Shown here: positions 1 to 8,448 of the stretch, in pieces
Layout of the letters: each line of letters opens with the position of its first letter
Position numbering within the stretch: the first letter of the stretch is position 1
Assembly (NCBI RefSeq): GCF_011806425.1
Contig: NZ_JAATOV010000003.1
Coordinates: 186,001 to 250,000 of the forward strand
DNA: 64,000 bases
Source: Thalassospira lucentensis
Lineage (GTDB): Bacteria > Pseudomonadota > Alphaproteobacteria > Rhodospirillales > Thalassospiraceae
Reading direction: 5' to 3'
Made by a program: the position numbers and the translations under genes
Notes under the pieces: generated by a model
Seen by the model: only the letters and a program-made list of their open reading frames with translations
Databases searched by the model: none
Told to the model about the DNA's origin: nothing

Positions 1-1
1 G

Positions 2-1072
2 AATTCGACCTTTAACGATCACTATCTGGAAGTCGATTACGATCTTTCGGATGTCATGTTCGTGACCACGGCGAATTCGCTGCGCATGCAGCAGCCGCTT
101 TTGGACCGTATGGAAGTCATCCGTCTTTCGGGTTACACCGAAGATGAAAAAGTCGAAATTGCCAAACGTCACTTGATCCCCAAACAGGTCAAAGATAACG
201 GCCTGAAAAAGGACGAGTGGAGCATTTCCGACGATGCCCTTCGCGATCTTATTCGCTACTACACCCGCGAAGCAGGTGTGCGTAGTCTTGAGCGTGAATT
301 GGCTGGCTTGGCCCGTAAGGCGACCAAACGCCTGATGCTTGAAAGCATTACATCTGTACGTGTGACCCCGCGGACCCTTGGCAAATATGCCGGTATCCGT
401 AAGTTCCGCTTTGGGGAGACGGAGGGTGAAGATCAGGTTGGTGTCGTGACCGGTCTTGCTTACACCGAATTTGGTGGCGATCTGTTGCAGATTGAATCTG
501 TAACGGTTCCTGGCAAGGGCAACATGAAAACCACCGGTAAACTCGGTGAAGTCATGACGGAATCGATTCAGGCGGCAACCTCGTTTGTTCGTTCACGTGC
601 GGTCGAGTTTGGTATCAAGCCAACCTTGTTCCAGAAACGCGATATTCACGTTCACGTCCCCGAAGGCGCAACACCAAAAGACGGCCCGTCGGCCGGTGTT
701 GGCATGGTGACGTCGGTTGTTTCGGTTCTGACCGGAAACCCGGTACGCAAAGATGTCGCGATGACGGGCGAGGTGACCTTGCGTGGTCGCGTTCTTCCGA
801 TCGGCGGTTTGAAGGAAAAACTTCTCGCGGCCTTGCGGGGTGGGGTGAAGACCGTTCTGATCCCGCAGGAAAACGAAAAGGATCTCGAAGAGATTCCTGA
901 CAACGTAAAACGCGGCTTGGAAATCATTCCGGTTTCCCATGTTGACGAGGTTCTGACCCACGCATTGGTCAACCCATTGGTGCCAATCGAATGGGAAGAA
1001 GGCGACGATGATATCGCCGTCGGATCCAAAGACAGCGAAGAATCGGAAGTAGGCGGTGTGACCACACACTAG
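2..1072 (+). CDS. lon: ATP-dependent protease Lon, C-terminal part (5' end outside the window)
   Basis: Cytoplasmic AAA+ serine protease that degrades misfolded and regulatory proteins. The frame is open from the first bases of the window, so the N-terminal substrate-binding domain and the Walker motifs lie upstream. What remains is the end of the AAA+ module (sensor region FVTTANS, then the helical lid) and the whole proteolytic domain. The catalytic Ser is in PKDGPSAGVGM (codon at 689) and the catalytic Lys in GGLKEK (codon at 812), so the Ser-Lys dyad is intact. The tail after the protease domain is acidic (EEGDDD and onward). A strong intrinsic terminator follows 25 bases after the TAG stop. 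hupB next door matches the common lon-hup order of proteobacteria. Confidence 0.98.
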   Translation, partial: NSTFNDHYLEVDYDLSDVMFVTTANSLRMQQPLLDRMEVIRLSGYTEDEKVEIAKRHLIPKQVKDNGLKKDEWSISDDALRDLIRYYTREAGVRSLERELAGLARKATKRLMLESITSVRVTPRTLGKYAGIRKFRFGETEGEDQVGVVTGLAYTEFGGDLLQIESVTVPGKGNMKTTGKLGEVMTESIQAATSFVRSRAVEFGIKPTLFQKRDIHVHVPEGATPKDGPSAGVGMVTSVVSVLTGNPVRKDVAMTGEVTLRGRVLPIGGLKEKLLAALRGGVKTVLIPQENEKDLEEIPDNVKRGLEIIPVSHVDEVLTHALVNPLVPIEWEEGDDDIAVGSKDSEESEVGGVTTH

Positions 1073-1096
1073 AAAACCTCCAAATCCGCAGAAAAT

Positions 1097-1128
1097 AAAG
1101 GGGAGCAGCATCGTTGCTCCCCTTTTTC
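1097..1128 (+). terminator. Intrinsic terminator of lon
   Basis: An 8-bp GC-rich stem (GGGGAGCA at 1100-1107 with TGCTCCCC at 1115-1122) is extended by AAA/TTT pairs and followed by a T-run. It starts 25 bases after the lon stop codon. Confidence 0.9.
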
Positions 1129-1235
1129 TGTGGATAACTTGGGCTTAGAATCGGCAAAGTCCGATCTCAGCTGAGGTGTAAAGTGTAAAAAATGGAAAAA
1201 AACGTCAAAAACCGCAGAAAACTGCGTCTCTCGCA

Positions 1236-1265
1236 TTGACGAGATGTTGGCGACCTGCTTAAACT
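1236..1265 (+). promoter_or_regulatory. Candidate hupB promoter
   Basis: TTGACG at 1236-1241 is followed after 18 bases by TAAACT at 1260-1265, giving a sigma70-like pair about 70 bases upstream of the hupB start. Only the -35 is close to consensus, so this is a proposal from pattern matching. Confidence 0.4.
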
Positions 1266-1336
1266 GCCCGTGCAACAGGTTTGGGGCAAACCAAATTTCC
1301 TCATAACTCCGAACGTCCAAACAAGGGGGCCAGGAA

Positions 1337-1609
1337 GTGAATAAAAACGATCTCGTTGGAAGTGTAGCCGCTAAAGCTGATCTTTCAAAAGCTGATGCCG
1401 CTAAGGCAGTTGATGCTGTTTTCGATTCCATTACCGATTCTTTGAAATCAGGCGACGAAGTTCGTCTGGTTGGCTTCGGTACCTTCGCTGTCGCTGCTCG
1501 CGCTGCTTCAAAAGGTCGCAACCCGCGCACCGGTGAAGAAATCGACATCCCGGCATCGAAACAGCCGAAATTCAAGGCTGGTAAAGGCCTTAAAGACGCC
1601 GTCAACTAA
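1337..1609 (+). CDS. hupB: DNA-binding protein HU
   Basis: Small histone-like nucleoid protein that bends and compacts DNA as a dimer. The 90-residue product has the usual HU length and order: N-terminal helices ([20 protein letters not shown]), the core [12 protein letters not shown], and the DNA-embracing arm with the family signature around [16 protein letters not shown]. The start is GTG, preceded by an AAGGGGG purine stretch about eight bases upstream. It stands alone between the lon terminator and its own terminator, so it is probably a monocistronic, highly expressed gene. IHF is less likely, because the arm matches HU-beta type sequences better. Confidence 0.95.
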   Translation: MNKNDLVGSVAAKADLSKADAAKAVDAVFDSITDSLKSGDEVRLVGFGTFAVAARAASKGRNPRTGEEIDIPASKQPKFKAGKGLKDAVN

Positions 1610-1631
1610 GTTTGGCGATGTTTTGAATAAA

Positions 1632-1667
1632 AATGCCGGTGACACCTGTCACCGGCATTGATTTTTC
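1632..1667 (+). terminator. Intrinsic terminator of hupB
   Basis: A 13-bp perfect inverted repeat (AATGCCGGTGACA at 1632-1644 with its complement at 1647-1659) with a minimal loop is followed by GATTTTT. Its T-run overlaps the candidate promoter of the first tRNA-Val gene. Confidence 0.9.
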
Positions 1668-1685
1668 TAAAATCCATGCTATGTT
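1658..1685 (+). promoter_or_regulatory. Candidate promoter of tRNA-Val copy 1
   Basis: TTGATT (1658-1663), a 16-base spacer and TATGTT (1680-1685) precede the tRNA. The same arrangement is kept in the second copy (TTGCTT-16-TAAGTT at 2009-2036), although the surrounding bases have drifted. This conservation is the main support. Confidence 0.55.
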
Positions 1686-1718
1686 CCGCCCGCTTTCGCA
1701 AGAAAGCATGGACATATC

Positions 1719-1795
1719 GGGTGATTAGCTCAGCTGGTTAGAGCATCTCGTTTACACCGAGAGGGTCGGGAGTTCGAATCTCTCATCACCCACCA
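1719..1795 (+). tRNA. tRNA-Val (anticodon TAC), copy 1
   Basis: A 77-nt cloverleaf. The acceptor stem GGGTGAT pairs with ATCACCC; the D arm is TTAGCTCAGCTGGTTAGAG; the anticodon stem TCTCG/CGAGA encloses loop TTTACAC with anticodon TAC; the T arm carries GTTCGAATC; the discriminator A is followed by an encoded CCA. TAC reads GTA and, with wobble, other valine codons. A short leader hairpin (GCTTTC-GCAA-GAAAGC, 1692-1707) lies between the predicted transcription start and the mature 5' end. The gene is identical to copy 2 at 2071-2147. Confidence 0.97.
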
Positions 1796-1800
1796 TGATT

Positions 1801-1828
1801 AAGGCGCCTCTAAAGGGCGCCTTTTTCT
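1801..1828 (+). terminator. Intrinsic terminator of tRNA-Val copy 1
   Basis: AAGGCGCC (1801-1808) pairs with GGCGCCTT (1816-1823), followed by a T-run. It starts 5 bases after the CCA end of the tRNA and is repeated almost unchanged after copy 2. Confidence 0.9.
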
Positions 1829-2070
1829 TTGCCTGCATTTCATTTTTTTACGTTCAGACGAATCATTATCCGGCAAAACGCATTTCGGGTTGGCGCGTGA
1901 TTCGCGGGTTTTCAGTCAAAAAAGCCGCAAAATAGAGTGTCATGGTTGACCATGCGCGGGTGATAAATACCGTTGAAATAGAATATTCAAAATTCTGCAA
2001 TGTATGGATTGCTTTTCTAAAAAAGCATGCTAAGTTCCGCCTCGCTTCCGCAGACAAGCGCGGAAACATC

Positions 2071-2147
2071 GGGTGATTAGCTCAGCTGGTTAGAGCATCT
2101 CGTTTACACCGAGAGGGTCGGGAGTTCGAATCTCTCATCACCCACCA
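2071..2147 (+). tRNA. tRNA-Val (anticodon TAC), copy 2
   Basis: A 77-nt cloverleaf identical over its full length, including encoded CCA, to the copy at 1719-1795. Anticodon TAC. It has its own promoter-like boxes (TTGCTT-16-TAAGTT, 2009-2036) and its own terminator, so the two copies appear to be independent transcription units rather than one tandem transcript. Confidence 0.97.
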
Positions 2148-2152
2148 CGATT

Positions 2153-2180
2153 AAGGCGCCCCTAAAGGGCGCCTTTTTCT
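2153..2180 (+). terminator. Intrinsic terminator of tRNA-Val copy 2
   Basis: AAGGCGCC (2153-2160) pairs with GGCGCCTT (2168-2175), followed by a T-run. It is the same hairpin as after copy 1, with one base changed in the loop. Confidence 0.9.
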
Positions 2181-2533
2181 TTGCCTGAATTTCATTTCCC
2201 AGAAGCCTTTCTTTCGCTGAAATACAACCGCTATCAAATGGTCGTTTAGGCACCTTGTTTGACCTCGGCGTGTGCGCATTCCGCCTGATTGGATATCGCA
2301 GCGCAGTAGAGGCTGACGGTTTGGTTTGCATACCAAAAATACGGACACCAACTGCAATGCGGAATTTCGGAAAGGGCGATGTGATCGGCATGTATTCTTG
2401 TGCGCGAATCGCATTGCTTGGCTTTTGGCTCGGCCCCAAGCTCGGAGCTCTGTAAATCACTGTAAAAGTTGACGCTTGCCAAGCTGACGGGCAATCTTGG
2501 CGGATGACCATGGGAATCGGATAACCAATTATA
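2181..2533. other. Intergenic stretch without a recognisable gene
   Basis: About 350 bases between the second tRNA-Val terminator and the lipoprotein gene. Short open frames exist on both strands (for example 2255-2455 plus), but none has a convincing ribosome binding site or a recognisable protein. The first 20 bases still resemble the tail of the tRNA repeat. It probably carries the lipoprotein promoter, which I could not pin down. Confidence 0.5.
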
Positions 2534-3214
2534 ATGACCCACCATTACGCATCGCTGATTTTAAAGGGGCGTCAGCCCTTCTTTCTGCTGTCGCCAGCAC
2601 AGGGTGGAAAATCCGGGCTGCGGCGTCTCAGGGGCTTTATGTTGGCGCTGCTGATGCCTTTCATATTAGTTGGGTGTTATCTGCCAGAATCCTTTGCCAT
2701 CGACATTAGTATGGAACGCAACGGCGATTACCGCATGAGCTATCGCGGATTGCTGGTACAGCCGACCATCACCGAAGCCCTGTTGGATGGCAGCTTGGAC
2801 GCCGAAGCGGAAAAAGAAAAAGTCGCCATCGTTCTGGCCGACCTAAAACGCGATTCTGGTGTTAAGCAGCTAAGCTATAGTGGGCGCGGCGTGTTCAAAA
2901 TCGTTTACGAACGCAGCAGCAACATCATCCGCGATAAAAGCTTTGTCTTTGTGCGGCGCAATTCTCGTATTTTGGAAATGTTCTTTTACAAAGACTCCAA
3001 CACGGTCGAAATTCGCGGCGGGTTTGTGCCGGATCGCTATCAAGAACGCCTGAACGCGTTGGGCTATCAAATGACCGGCACGATTAATTTTCGCACGAAG
3101 GCAGGCATTCGAAGCCACAACGCTGCCGAATTCAAGAACGAGGACGGCGAAAACCGCCTGCACTGGGAAATCAAATCCATTACCGATCCGGTGCCGAACG
3201 TGATTGTTGGGTAA
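2534..3214 (+). CDS. Putative lipoprotein of unknown function
   Basis: I do not recognise a family. The reading frame gives 226 residues from ATG 2534. A later ATG at 2639, with AGGGG four bases upstream, would give 191 residues. The segment MLALLMPFILVGCYLPESF holds a hydrophobic core and a lipobox (LVGC), so the product is probably exported and lipidated at that Cys. The basic run GLRRLRG just before it would make a good n-region, which argues for a start upstream of 2639. The mature part is mixed alpha/beta with many charged residues (DISMERNGDYRMSYRG, DAEAEKEKV, FKNEDGENRLHWEI) and no membrane segment. It converges on fliG and shares a bidirectional terminator with it. Confidence 0.7.
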   Translation: MTHHYASLILKGRQPFFLLSPAQGGKSGLRRLRGFMLALLMPFILVGCYLPESFAIDISMERNGDYRMSYRGLLVQPTITEALLDGSLDAEAEKEKVAIVLADLKRDSGVKQLSYSGRGVFKIVYERSSNIIRDKSFVFVRRNSRILEMFFYKDSNTVEIRGGFVPDRYQERLNALGYQMTGTINFRTKAGIRSHNAAEFKNEDGENRLHWEIKSITDPVPNVIVG

Positions 3215-3311
3215 GCCTTTTTGCAGGCAGCGCGCAGGACGGTGAGGGCAGGGCATATAATATATGTGCCGTGCGTTCTGATCTCGGTTTGACGTGTAGG
3301 GCACCAAAAAG

Positions 3312-3341
3312 AAAAAGGACAGCGCGAGGCTGTCCTTTTTT
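3312..3341. terminator. Bidirectional terminator between the lipoprotein and fliG
   Basis: A 12-bp stem (AAAAAGGACAGC at 3312-3323 with GCTGTCCTTTTT at 3329-3340) closes a 5-base loop. It has an A-run on one side and a T-run on the other, so it can stop transcription from either convergent gene. Confidence 0.9.
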
Positions 3342-3367
3342 GATGGGGTGGGAAGGCGTCCGTCGTC

Positions 3368-4387
3368 TTAATAGACCATTTCGTCTTCGCCGCCGCCTTC
3401 GGAAATAACGATTTGACCTTGTGCAGCCAATTCCTTGGCCAGTTGCACGATCATCATCTGCGATTCTTCGACATCCGACAGGCGGACCGGGCCTTGCGCG
3501 TCCATATCTTCGCGCATCATCTTGCCGGCACGTTCGGACATGTTCTTGAAGAACAGGTCGCGCATCGCATCGGTCGATCCCTTGAGGGCCAGGGCCAGCT
3601 TGTCTTTTTCCACCTGACGCAGCAGGGTCTGAACACCGTTGTTGTCCAAACGCGCAAGGTCTTCGAAGGTGAACATAAGGGCTTTGATCTTTTCCGCGGA
3701 GTCACGGTTACGTTCTTCAAGGGCGGTAAGGAACCGATCCTGACTTTGGCGATCAAGGCTGTTGAAGATGTCCGCCATAAGTTCGTGGTTGTCCCCGCGC
3801 GAACCGCGCGCAAGGTTGGACATGAACTCTGTACGTAGGGTTTTCTCGATATTATCGAGAACTTCTTTCTGCACGGCCTCCATGCGCAGCATACGCATGA
3901 TGACTTCCATCGAGAAGTTTTCAGGCAGCAATGACAGAACCGCGGCAGAGTGACCGGGTTTAAGTTTCGAAAGCACAACACCAACGGTCTGCGGGTATTC
4001 GTTTTTAAGGTAGTTGGCCAGAACCGCTTCGTTCACGTTGTTCAGCTTGTCCCACATGGTGCGACCCGCAGGGCCGCGGATTTCTTCCATGATGCCGTTA
4101 ACGCGGTCCTCAGACAGAACCTTTGAGAGCAAGCGTTCGGTTGTATCGAACGAGCCAACAAGCGACCCGGTGGAAGAAAGCTGATCGGCGAACTCAACAA
4201 ACAACCGTTCAACGATGTTTGAGCCGATCGTGCCCAAGCTCGACATGGTTTGGGAAATCTCTTTGATTTCCTCGTCATCCATCATGCTGAACATTTTGGT
4301 GGCGTGTTCTTCCCCAAGTGCGAGCATGAGAATCGCAGCTTTCTCAGGACCGGCCAGTGATCTGTATTCTTCTTTAACGCGCCCCAC
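3368..4387 (-). CDS. fliG: Flagellar motor switch protein FliG
   Basis: FliG sits on the cytoplasmic face of the MS ring and transmits torque from the stator to the flagellar rotor. At 339 residues it has normal length and all three domains: the FliF-binding N-domain ([17 protein letters not shown]), the middle domain with the EHPQT-type motif, here EYPQT, that contacts FliM, and the C-domain with the charged torque helix ([26 protein letters not shown] and the [11 protein letters not shown] stretch). The start is GTG, with GGAG about ten bases upstream. It is unusual that no other flagellar gene is present nearby: fliG normally lies in a fliF-fliG-fliH operon. Either the flagellar genes are scattered or this is a second copy; the window cannot decide. 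Confidence 0.96.
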   Translation of the reverse strand: MGRVKEEYRSLAGPEKAAILMLALGEEHATKMFSMMDDEEIKEISQTMSSLGTIGSNIVERLFVEFADQLSSTGSLVGSFDTTERLLSKVLSEDRVNGIMEEIRGPAGRTMWDKLNNVNEAVLANYLKNEYPQTVGVVLSKLKPGHSAAVLSLLPENFSMEVIMRMLRMEAVQKEVLDNIEKTLRTEFMSNLARGSRGDNHELMADIFNSLDRQSQDRFLTALEERNRDSAEKIKALMFTFEDLARLDNNGVQTLLRQVEKDKLALALKGSTDAMRDLFFKNMSERAGKMMREDMDAQGPVRLSDVEESQMMIVQLAKELAAQGQIVISEGGGEDEMVY

Positions 4388-4646
4388 GAGTGGTCTTCTC
4401 CGTCCTAATGCCTTTGTTCGAAATCTGATGTGGGAAGTTCGAACGTGCCCCTATCGCACCGTAAGATAGGAGAAATTCGTCAACAATTCTATAAAAGCTG
4501 ACACCCCAATGCAAAAACCCAAAACGAATTGAGGGCGTAAAATGTGCAGAAAGCGTTAATTCTGTACAAATCCCGGTTAAATTACCATTCCACGGGGGAT
4601 GTGTGCGCCGCAAAATGTCGAAACGGTTGAAATCATTGCTAGCTGC
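4388..4646. other. Intergenic region upstream of fliG and tRNA-Asp
   Basis: No supportable gene. It must contain the fliG promoter on the minus strand and leads into the tRNA-Asp promoter on the plus strand. An open frame antisense to the tRNA (4374-4784 minus) is a tRNA shadow, not a gene. Confidence 0.5.
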
Positions 4647-4675
4647 TTGACTTGGTTTGGGGGGTGGTCTAACAA
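4647..4675 (+). promoter_or_regulatory. Candidate promoter of tRNA-Asp
   Basis: TTGACT (4647-4652), a 17-base spacer and TAACAA (4670-4675) end 25 bases before the mature tRNA. The -35 is close to consensus and the -10 is weak. Confidence 0.5.
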
Positions 4676-4700
4676 AGGCGCGCCGAATGATGGTCATTTT

Positions 4701-4777
<77 letters not shown>

Positions 4778-5008
4778 TGACCATTCATCTATTGTCTTTT
4801 ATCGGGCATTTCGTCTTTTCCGCGATTGCCACTCCACACGTTGCTTTTGCTGGTTTGCTGGGGTGGGGCTTGATCATCTCGATGTGCGGTCCGATATTCG
4901 ATGATAGAAAATGGCAGAAAAGATTAGGAAGTTCTGAGCGTAAGATCAGTAAAAACTGTTTGAAAAGCTGGAACTTGTGCGGTGCATACGTTATGGTGCG
5001 CCGTTATT

Positions 5009-5028
5009 GGCCAGGTGGGGACCTGGTC
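5009..5028 (+). promoter_or_regulatory. Hairpin in the nuo 5' leader
   Basis: GGCCAGGT pairs with ACCTGGTC around a GGGG loop, ending 34 bases before the nuoA start. There is no T-run, so it is not an ordinary terminator. It could stabilise the mRNA or be a protein site; function is unknown. The rest of the 285-base gap after tRNA-Asp shows no gene, and I could not assign the nuo promoter. Confidence 0.4.
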
Positions 5029-5062
5029 GGGTCAGAGGGCCTGTTCTTGAGAGGTCAGAGAG

Positions 5063-5428
5063 ATGCAAGAGCTTCTTTCGGAATATCTTCCGATCCTGGT
5101 ATTCATCGGGATCGCCGTCGGTCTTTCGGCGGTAATCATCATCGCGTCGCTGGTTCTTGCCAAGCAGGCACCGGATGTCGAAAAACTGTCCGCATATGAG
5201 TGCGGTTTTGCGCCGTTCGAGGACGCGCGCATCAAGTTTGACGTGCGGTTCTATCTGGTCGCAATTTTGTTCATTATTTTCGACCTTGAAGTCGCGTTCC
5301 TGTTCCCGTGGGCTGTTACCCTCGGTGATATCGGCACATTCGGCTTTGTTTCGATGGTGATCTTCCTGGCCGTTCTGACGGTCGGCTTTATCTACGAATG
5401 GAAGAAGGGAGCTTTGGAATGGGAGTGA
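5063..5428 (+). CDS. nuoA: NADH-quinone oxidoreductase subunit A
   Basis: Small membrane subunit of respiratory complex I, near the quinone site. The 121-residue protein has three transmembrane helices and the conserved loop [24 protein letters not shown], whose Cys is the classic accessible residue of this loop in the ND3 family. It is the first gene of an uninterrupted 14-gene nuo operon. Its last 10 bases overlap nuoB. Confidence 0.97.
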   Translation: MQELLSEYLPILVFIGIAVGLSAVIIIASLVLAKQAPDVEKLSAYECGFAPFEDARIKFDVRFYLVAILFIIFDLEVAFLFPWAVTLGDIGTFGFVSMVIFLAVLTVGFIYEWKKGALEWE

Positions 5429-5961
5429 GCACCAATACAGGCGCACCCCTGGCACCCGGTACGGATCAGGATACCCTGCTTAAGGGTGTGTTTGACGAGA
5501 TGAACGACAAGGGCTTTGTCCTTGCCAATCTCGATAAGCTCGCAAGCTGGGCAAGTACTGGTTCGATGTGGCCAATGACATTTGGTCTGGCGTGCTGTGC
5601 TGTTGAGATGATGCATTCGGCTGCGTCGCGTTATGATCTTGATCGTTATGGTCTTGTCTTCCGTCCAAGCCCGCGTCAGTCAGACGTGATGATCGTTGCT
5701 GGTACACTTACCAACAAAATGGCCCCGGCACTGCGTAAGGTCTATGACCAGATGGCAGAGCCGCGCTGGGTTATTTCGATGGGGTCGTGCGCCAATGGCG
5801 GCGGTTACTATCACTATTCCTATTCAGTGGTGCGCGGTTGTGATCGTGTCGTCCCGGTTGACGTATATGTTCCGGGGTGCCCGCCGACAGCCGAAGCGCT
5901 GATTTACGGCGTGATGCAGTTGCAAAAGAAAATCCGCCGAACTGGTGTCCTGACACGCTGA
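5419..5961 (+). CDS. nuoB: NADH-quinone oxidoreductase subunit B
   Basis: Holds the terminal iron-sulfur cluster N2 that passes electrons to quinone. The start chosen is ATG 5419 (MGVSTNTG), eight bases after AAGGGAG and overlapping the nuoA stop; an upstream ATG at 5398 would overlap further. The product is 180 residues. The cluster ligands are visible as the tandem Cys59-Cys60 (GLACCAVEM), Cys124 (GSCANGG) and Cys154 (PGCPPTAEA). Length and motifs match the family. Confidence 0.97.
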   Translation: MGVSTNTGAPLAPGTDQDTLLKGVFDEMNDKGFVLANLDKLASWASTGSMWPMTFGLACCAVEMMHSAASRYDLDRYGLVFRPSPRQSDVMIVAGTLTNKMAPALRKVYDQMAEPRWVISMGSCANGGGYYHYSYSVVRGCDRVVPVDVYVPGCPPTAEALIYGVMQLQKKIRRTGVLTR

Positions 5962-5980
5962 TCCGTAATAGGGGGCTTGC

Positions 5981-6610
5981 ATGAGCGATCTGCTCAGCGA
6001 TAACAGCGCCGCATTGAAAGATCTTAAAGATCTTGTGGTGTCACAGCTTGCAAACGAAGTTCTCGAGTCTGAGATTCGTTATGACGAGCTGACCATCGTC
6101 GCCAAACGCGATGATATTCTAAAAGTTCTGACGTTCCTTCGGGATGATACCGGCTGCTTGTTTAAGCAGCTTATCGACGTTTGTGGTGCAGACTATCCAG
6201 AACGTGCTGAGCGTTTTGACGTTGTCTATCACCTGCTGTCGCTTAAGCATAACCTGCGCATTCGCGTTAAGGTGCGGACCGACGAAGAAACGCCAGTACC
6301 AAGCTGTGTCTCTCTTTTCAGCGCCGCCGATTGGTTTGAGCGCGAAACGTGGGATATGTACGGCATCTTCTTTGCCGATCATCCCGATCCCCGTCGTATC
6401 CTGACAGATTACGGTTTTGAAGGTCATCCGCTGCGTAAGGATTTCCCGCTGACCGGGTATGTCGAAGTTCGTTATGACGATGAGCAAAAGCGCGTCGTCT
6501 ATGAACCGGTCAAACTGGTTCAGGATTTCCGTAATTTCGATTTCGAAAGCCCATGGGAAGGCATCCAGAATGTTCTTCCGGGCGATGAAAAGGCGGAGGG
6601 CAACGCCTGA
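5981..6610 (+). CDS. nuoC: NADH-quinone oxidoreductase subunit C (30 kDa)
   Basis: Peripheral-arm subunit near the quinone site. The 209-residue product carries the 30-kDa signature [29 protein letters not shown] and the C-terminal [11 protein letters not shown]. It is a separate gene from nuoD, not fused as in E. coli. The stop TGA overlaps the nuoD ATG by one base, which suggests translational coupling. Confidence 0.97.
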   Translation: MSDLLSDNSAALKDLKDLVVSQLANEVLESEIRYDELTIVAKRDDILKVLTFLRDDTGCLFKQLIDVCGADYPERAERFDVVYHLLSLKHNLRIRVKVRTDEETPVPSCVSLFSAADWFERETWDMYGIFFADHPDPRRILTDYGFEGHPLRKDFPLTGYVEVRYDDEQKRVVYEPVKLVQDFRNFDFESPWEGIQNVLPGDEKAEGNA

Positions 6611-7788
6611 TGTCCGAACAAAAAATCAAAAATATGACCATGAACTTCGGTCCGCAGCACCCTGCGGCCCACGGGGTTCTGCGTCTTGTCCTGGAAATGG
6701 ACGGCGAGGTCATTGAACGTGCTGATCCCCATATTGGTCTTCTGCACCGCGGTACGGAAAAGCTGATCGAATATAAAACCTATATTCAGGCAACCCCGTA
6801 TTTTGACCGTCTCGACTATGTCGCGCCGATGAACCAGGAACATGCTTATTGCCTGGCCATCGAAAAGCTGATGGGCGTCGAAGTTCCAAAACGTGCTCAG
6901 TATATCCGTGTTCTGTACGCCGAAATCGGCCGTATCTTGAACCATATCCTGAACTTGACCGCGTTTGCGCTTGACGTTGGTGCGATGACCCCGCTGCTTT
7001 GGGGCTTTGAAGAACGTGAAAAGCTCATGGAATTCTATGAGCGCGCCTGTGGTGCCCGTCTTCACGCGAACTATTTCCGTCCGGGTGGTGTTGCGGCTGA
7101 TTTGCCGGCTGGTTTGCTCGAAGATATCGATGCATGGGCCGATCAGTTCGACATCTTCCTGAACGACTTTGACCGCGTTCTGACTGGTAACCGTATCTTC
7201 AAACAGCGTACTGTTGATATCGGCACCGTGTCCGCCGAAGAGGCGCTTGATTGGGGCTTTACCGGCCCGAACATCCGCGCATCTGGTTTGGCATGGGATC
7301 TTCGTAAATCGCAGCCTTATGACTCGTACGAAGATTTCGATTTCGACATTCCCGTGGGCAAAAACGGTGACTGCTATGACCGTTTCCTCGTGCGTTTTGA
7401 AGAAATGTGGCAATCGCTGAAAATCATCAAGCAGGCTGTTAAAAACATGCCTGATGGTCCGGTGATCGTTCAGAACAACAAAGTGGCTCCGCCGTCACGT
7501 GCGCAGATGAAGCGTTCGATGGAAGCGCTTATCCACCACTTCAAACTCTTTACCGAAGGTTTCCACGTTCCGGCTGGCGAATGCTATGCCGCGGTCGAGG
7601 CACCAAAAGGCGAGTTTGGTGTGTATCTTGTTTCGGATGGCTCGAACCGTCCGTATCGTTGCAAAATTCGCGCCCCGGGATTCCCGCATCTTCAAGGCAT
7701 CGACTTCATGTCAAAAGGCCACATGCTGGCCGACGTCGTTGCCAATATCGGGTCGCTAGATATCGTGTTCGGTGAGATTGACCGATGA
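6610..7788 (+). CDS. nuoD: NADH-quinone oxidoreductase subunit D (49 kDa)
   Basis: Forms, with NuoB, the quinone-reduction cavity of complex I. At 392 residues it is the standalone 49-kDa form. Recognisable segments are the N-terminal [21 protein letters not shown] with the quinone-contacting His, then [12 protein letters not shown] and the C-terminal [19 protein letters not shown] and DIVFGEIDR. It overlaps nuoE by four bases (ATGA). Confidence 0.98.
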   Translation: MSEQKIKNMTMNFGPQHPAAHGVLRLVLEMDGEVIERADPHIGLLHRGTEKLIEYKTYIQATPYFDRLDYVAPMNQEHAYCLAIEKLMGVEVPKRAQYIRVLYAEIGRILNHILNLTAFALDVGAMTPLLWGFEEREKLMEFYERACGARLHANYFRPGGVAADLPAGLLEDIDAWADQFDIFLNDFDRVLTGNRIFKQRTVDIGTVSAEEALDWGFTGPNIRASGLAWDLRKSQPYDSYEDFDFDIPVGKNGDCYDRFLVRFEEMWQSLKIIKQAVKNMPDGPVIVQNNKVAPPSRAQMKRSMEALIHHFKLFTEGFHVPAGECYAAVEAPKGEFGVYLVSDGSNRPYRCKIRAPGFPHLQGIDFMSKGHMLADVVANIGSLDIVFGEIDR

Positions 7789-8447
7789 GCCATTTGAGAA
7801 GACCTGCTCCTAAGGAGCTTCAACCTGTCAGCTTCGCCTTTACGCCAGAAAATCTGGAAAAAGCGAAAAAGATCATCGCCAAGTACCCGGAAGGCCGCCA
7901 GCAAAGTGCGGTCATGCCGTTGCTTGATCTGGCACAGCGCCAGACCGAGGGGAACTGGGTTCCGACTGTCGCCATGGATTACCTTGCCGACATGCTCGAT
8001 ATGCCCGCCATTCGTGTCTATGAGGTCGCGACCTTCTATACGATGTACAATCTTGCCCCAGTGGGTAAGAATTTCATCCAGGTCTGCACCACAACGCCGT
8101 GCTGGCTTCGCGGTTCTGCCGATGTTGTCGAAACCTGTAAAAAGGAACTCGGCATTGGTGTCGGCGAAACAACCGAAGACGGTCAGTTCACCATGATCGA
8201 AGTTGAATGCCTTGGTGCGTGTGTTAACGCACCGATGATGCAGATTAACGACGATTATTACGAAGATCTGACCGCAGATACGACCAAGGCAATCCTCGAC
8301 GCCCTGAAAAAGGGTGAGAAACCGAAAACCGGTCCGCAAAGCGGCCGTAAAGGTTGCGAGCCGATTGATGGTCCGAAGGTTCTGAAAGCATTCTGTGGTT
8401 GCGGTGCTGCACCGCAGGACGCCGATGCAAGCGAAGGGGACGCCTGA
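7785..8447 (+). CDS. nuoE: NADH-quinone oxidoreductase subunit E (24 kDa)
   Basis: Thioredoxin-fold subunit of the NADH dehydrogenase module carrying the [2Fe-2S] cluster N1a. The four ligands are in place: Cys101 and Cys106 ([10 protein letters not shown]), Cys142 and Cys146 ([10 protein letters not shown]). At 220 residues it is longer than the E. coli protein because of a C-terminal extension rich in Lys, Gly, Asp and Ala after residue 175, a feature common in alphaproteobacteria. Translation is coupled to nuoD through the ATGA overlap. Confidence 0.97.
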   Translation: MSHLRRPAPKELQPVSFAFTPENLEKAKKIIAKYPEGRQQSAVMPLLDLAQRQTEGNWVPTVAMDYLADMLDMPAIRVYEVATFYTMYNLAPVGKNFIQVCTTTPCWLRGSADVVETCKKELGIGVGETTEDGQFTMIEVECLGACVNAPMMQINDDYYEDLTADTTKAILDALKKGEKPKTGPQSGRKGCEPIDGPKVLKAFCGCGAAPQDADASEGDA

Positions 8448-8448
8448 T

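Larger units (their letters stand above)
1658..1847 (+). repeat. tRNA-Val repeat unit A
   Basis: This unit comprises promoter-like boxes, leader, tRNA-Val, terminator and about 20 further bases. It aligns with unit B at 2009-2199, with the start-to-start offset about 351 bases. The tRNA is identical in both; leader and terminator loop differ at scattered positions; similarity fades at both ends. This points to an old near-tandem duplication of a whole tRNA transcription unit. Confidence 0.8.
2009..2199 (+). repeat. tRNA-Val repeat unit B
   Basis: Second copy of the unit at 1658-1847. The conserved order is TTGNTT box, CTAAAA tract, GCATGCTA-like -10 region, GTTCCGCC, a leader hairpin (CGCTT 2043-2047 with AAGCG 2056-2060), the tRNA, and the GGCGCC terminator. 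Leader sequences differ, but each copy can still form a hairpin. Confidence 0.8.

Noticed and set aside
1866..2069. 67-residue minus-strand frame between the two tRNA-Val genes
   Set aside because: No ribosome binding site, no recognisable protein, and its start overlaps the leader of the second tRNA.
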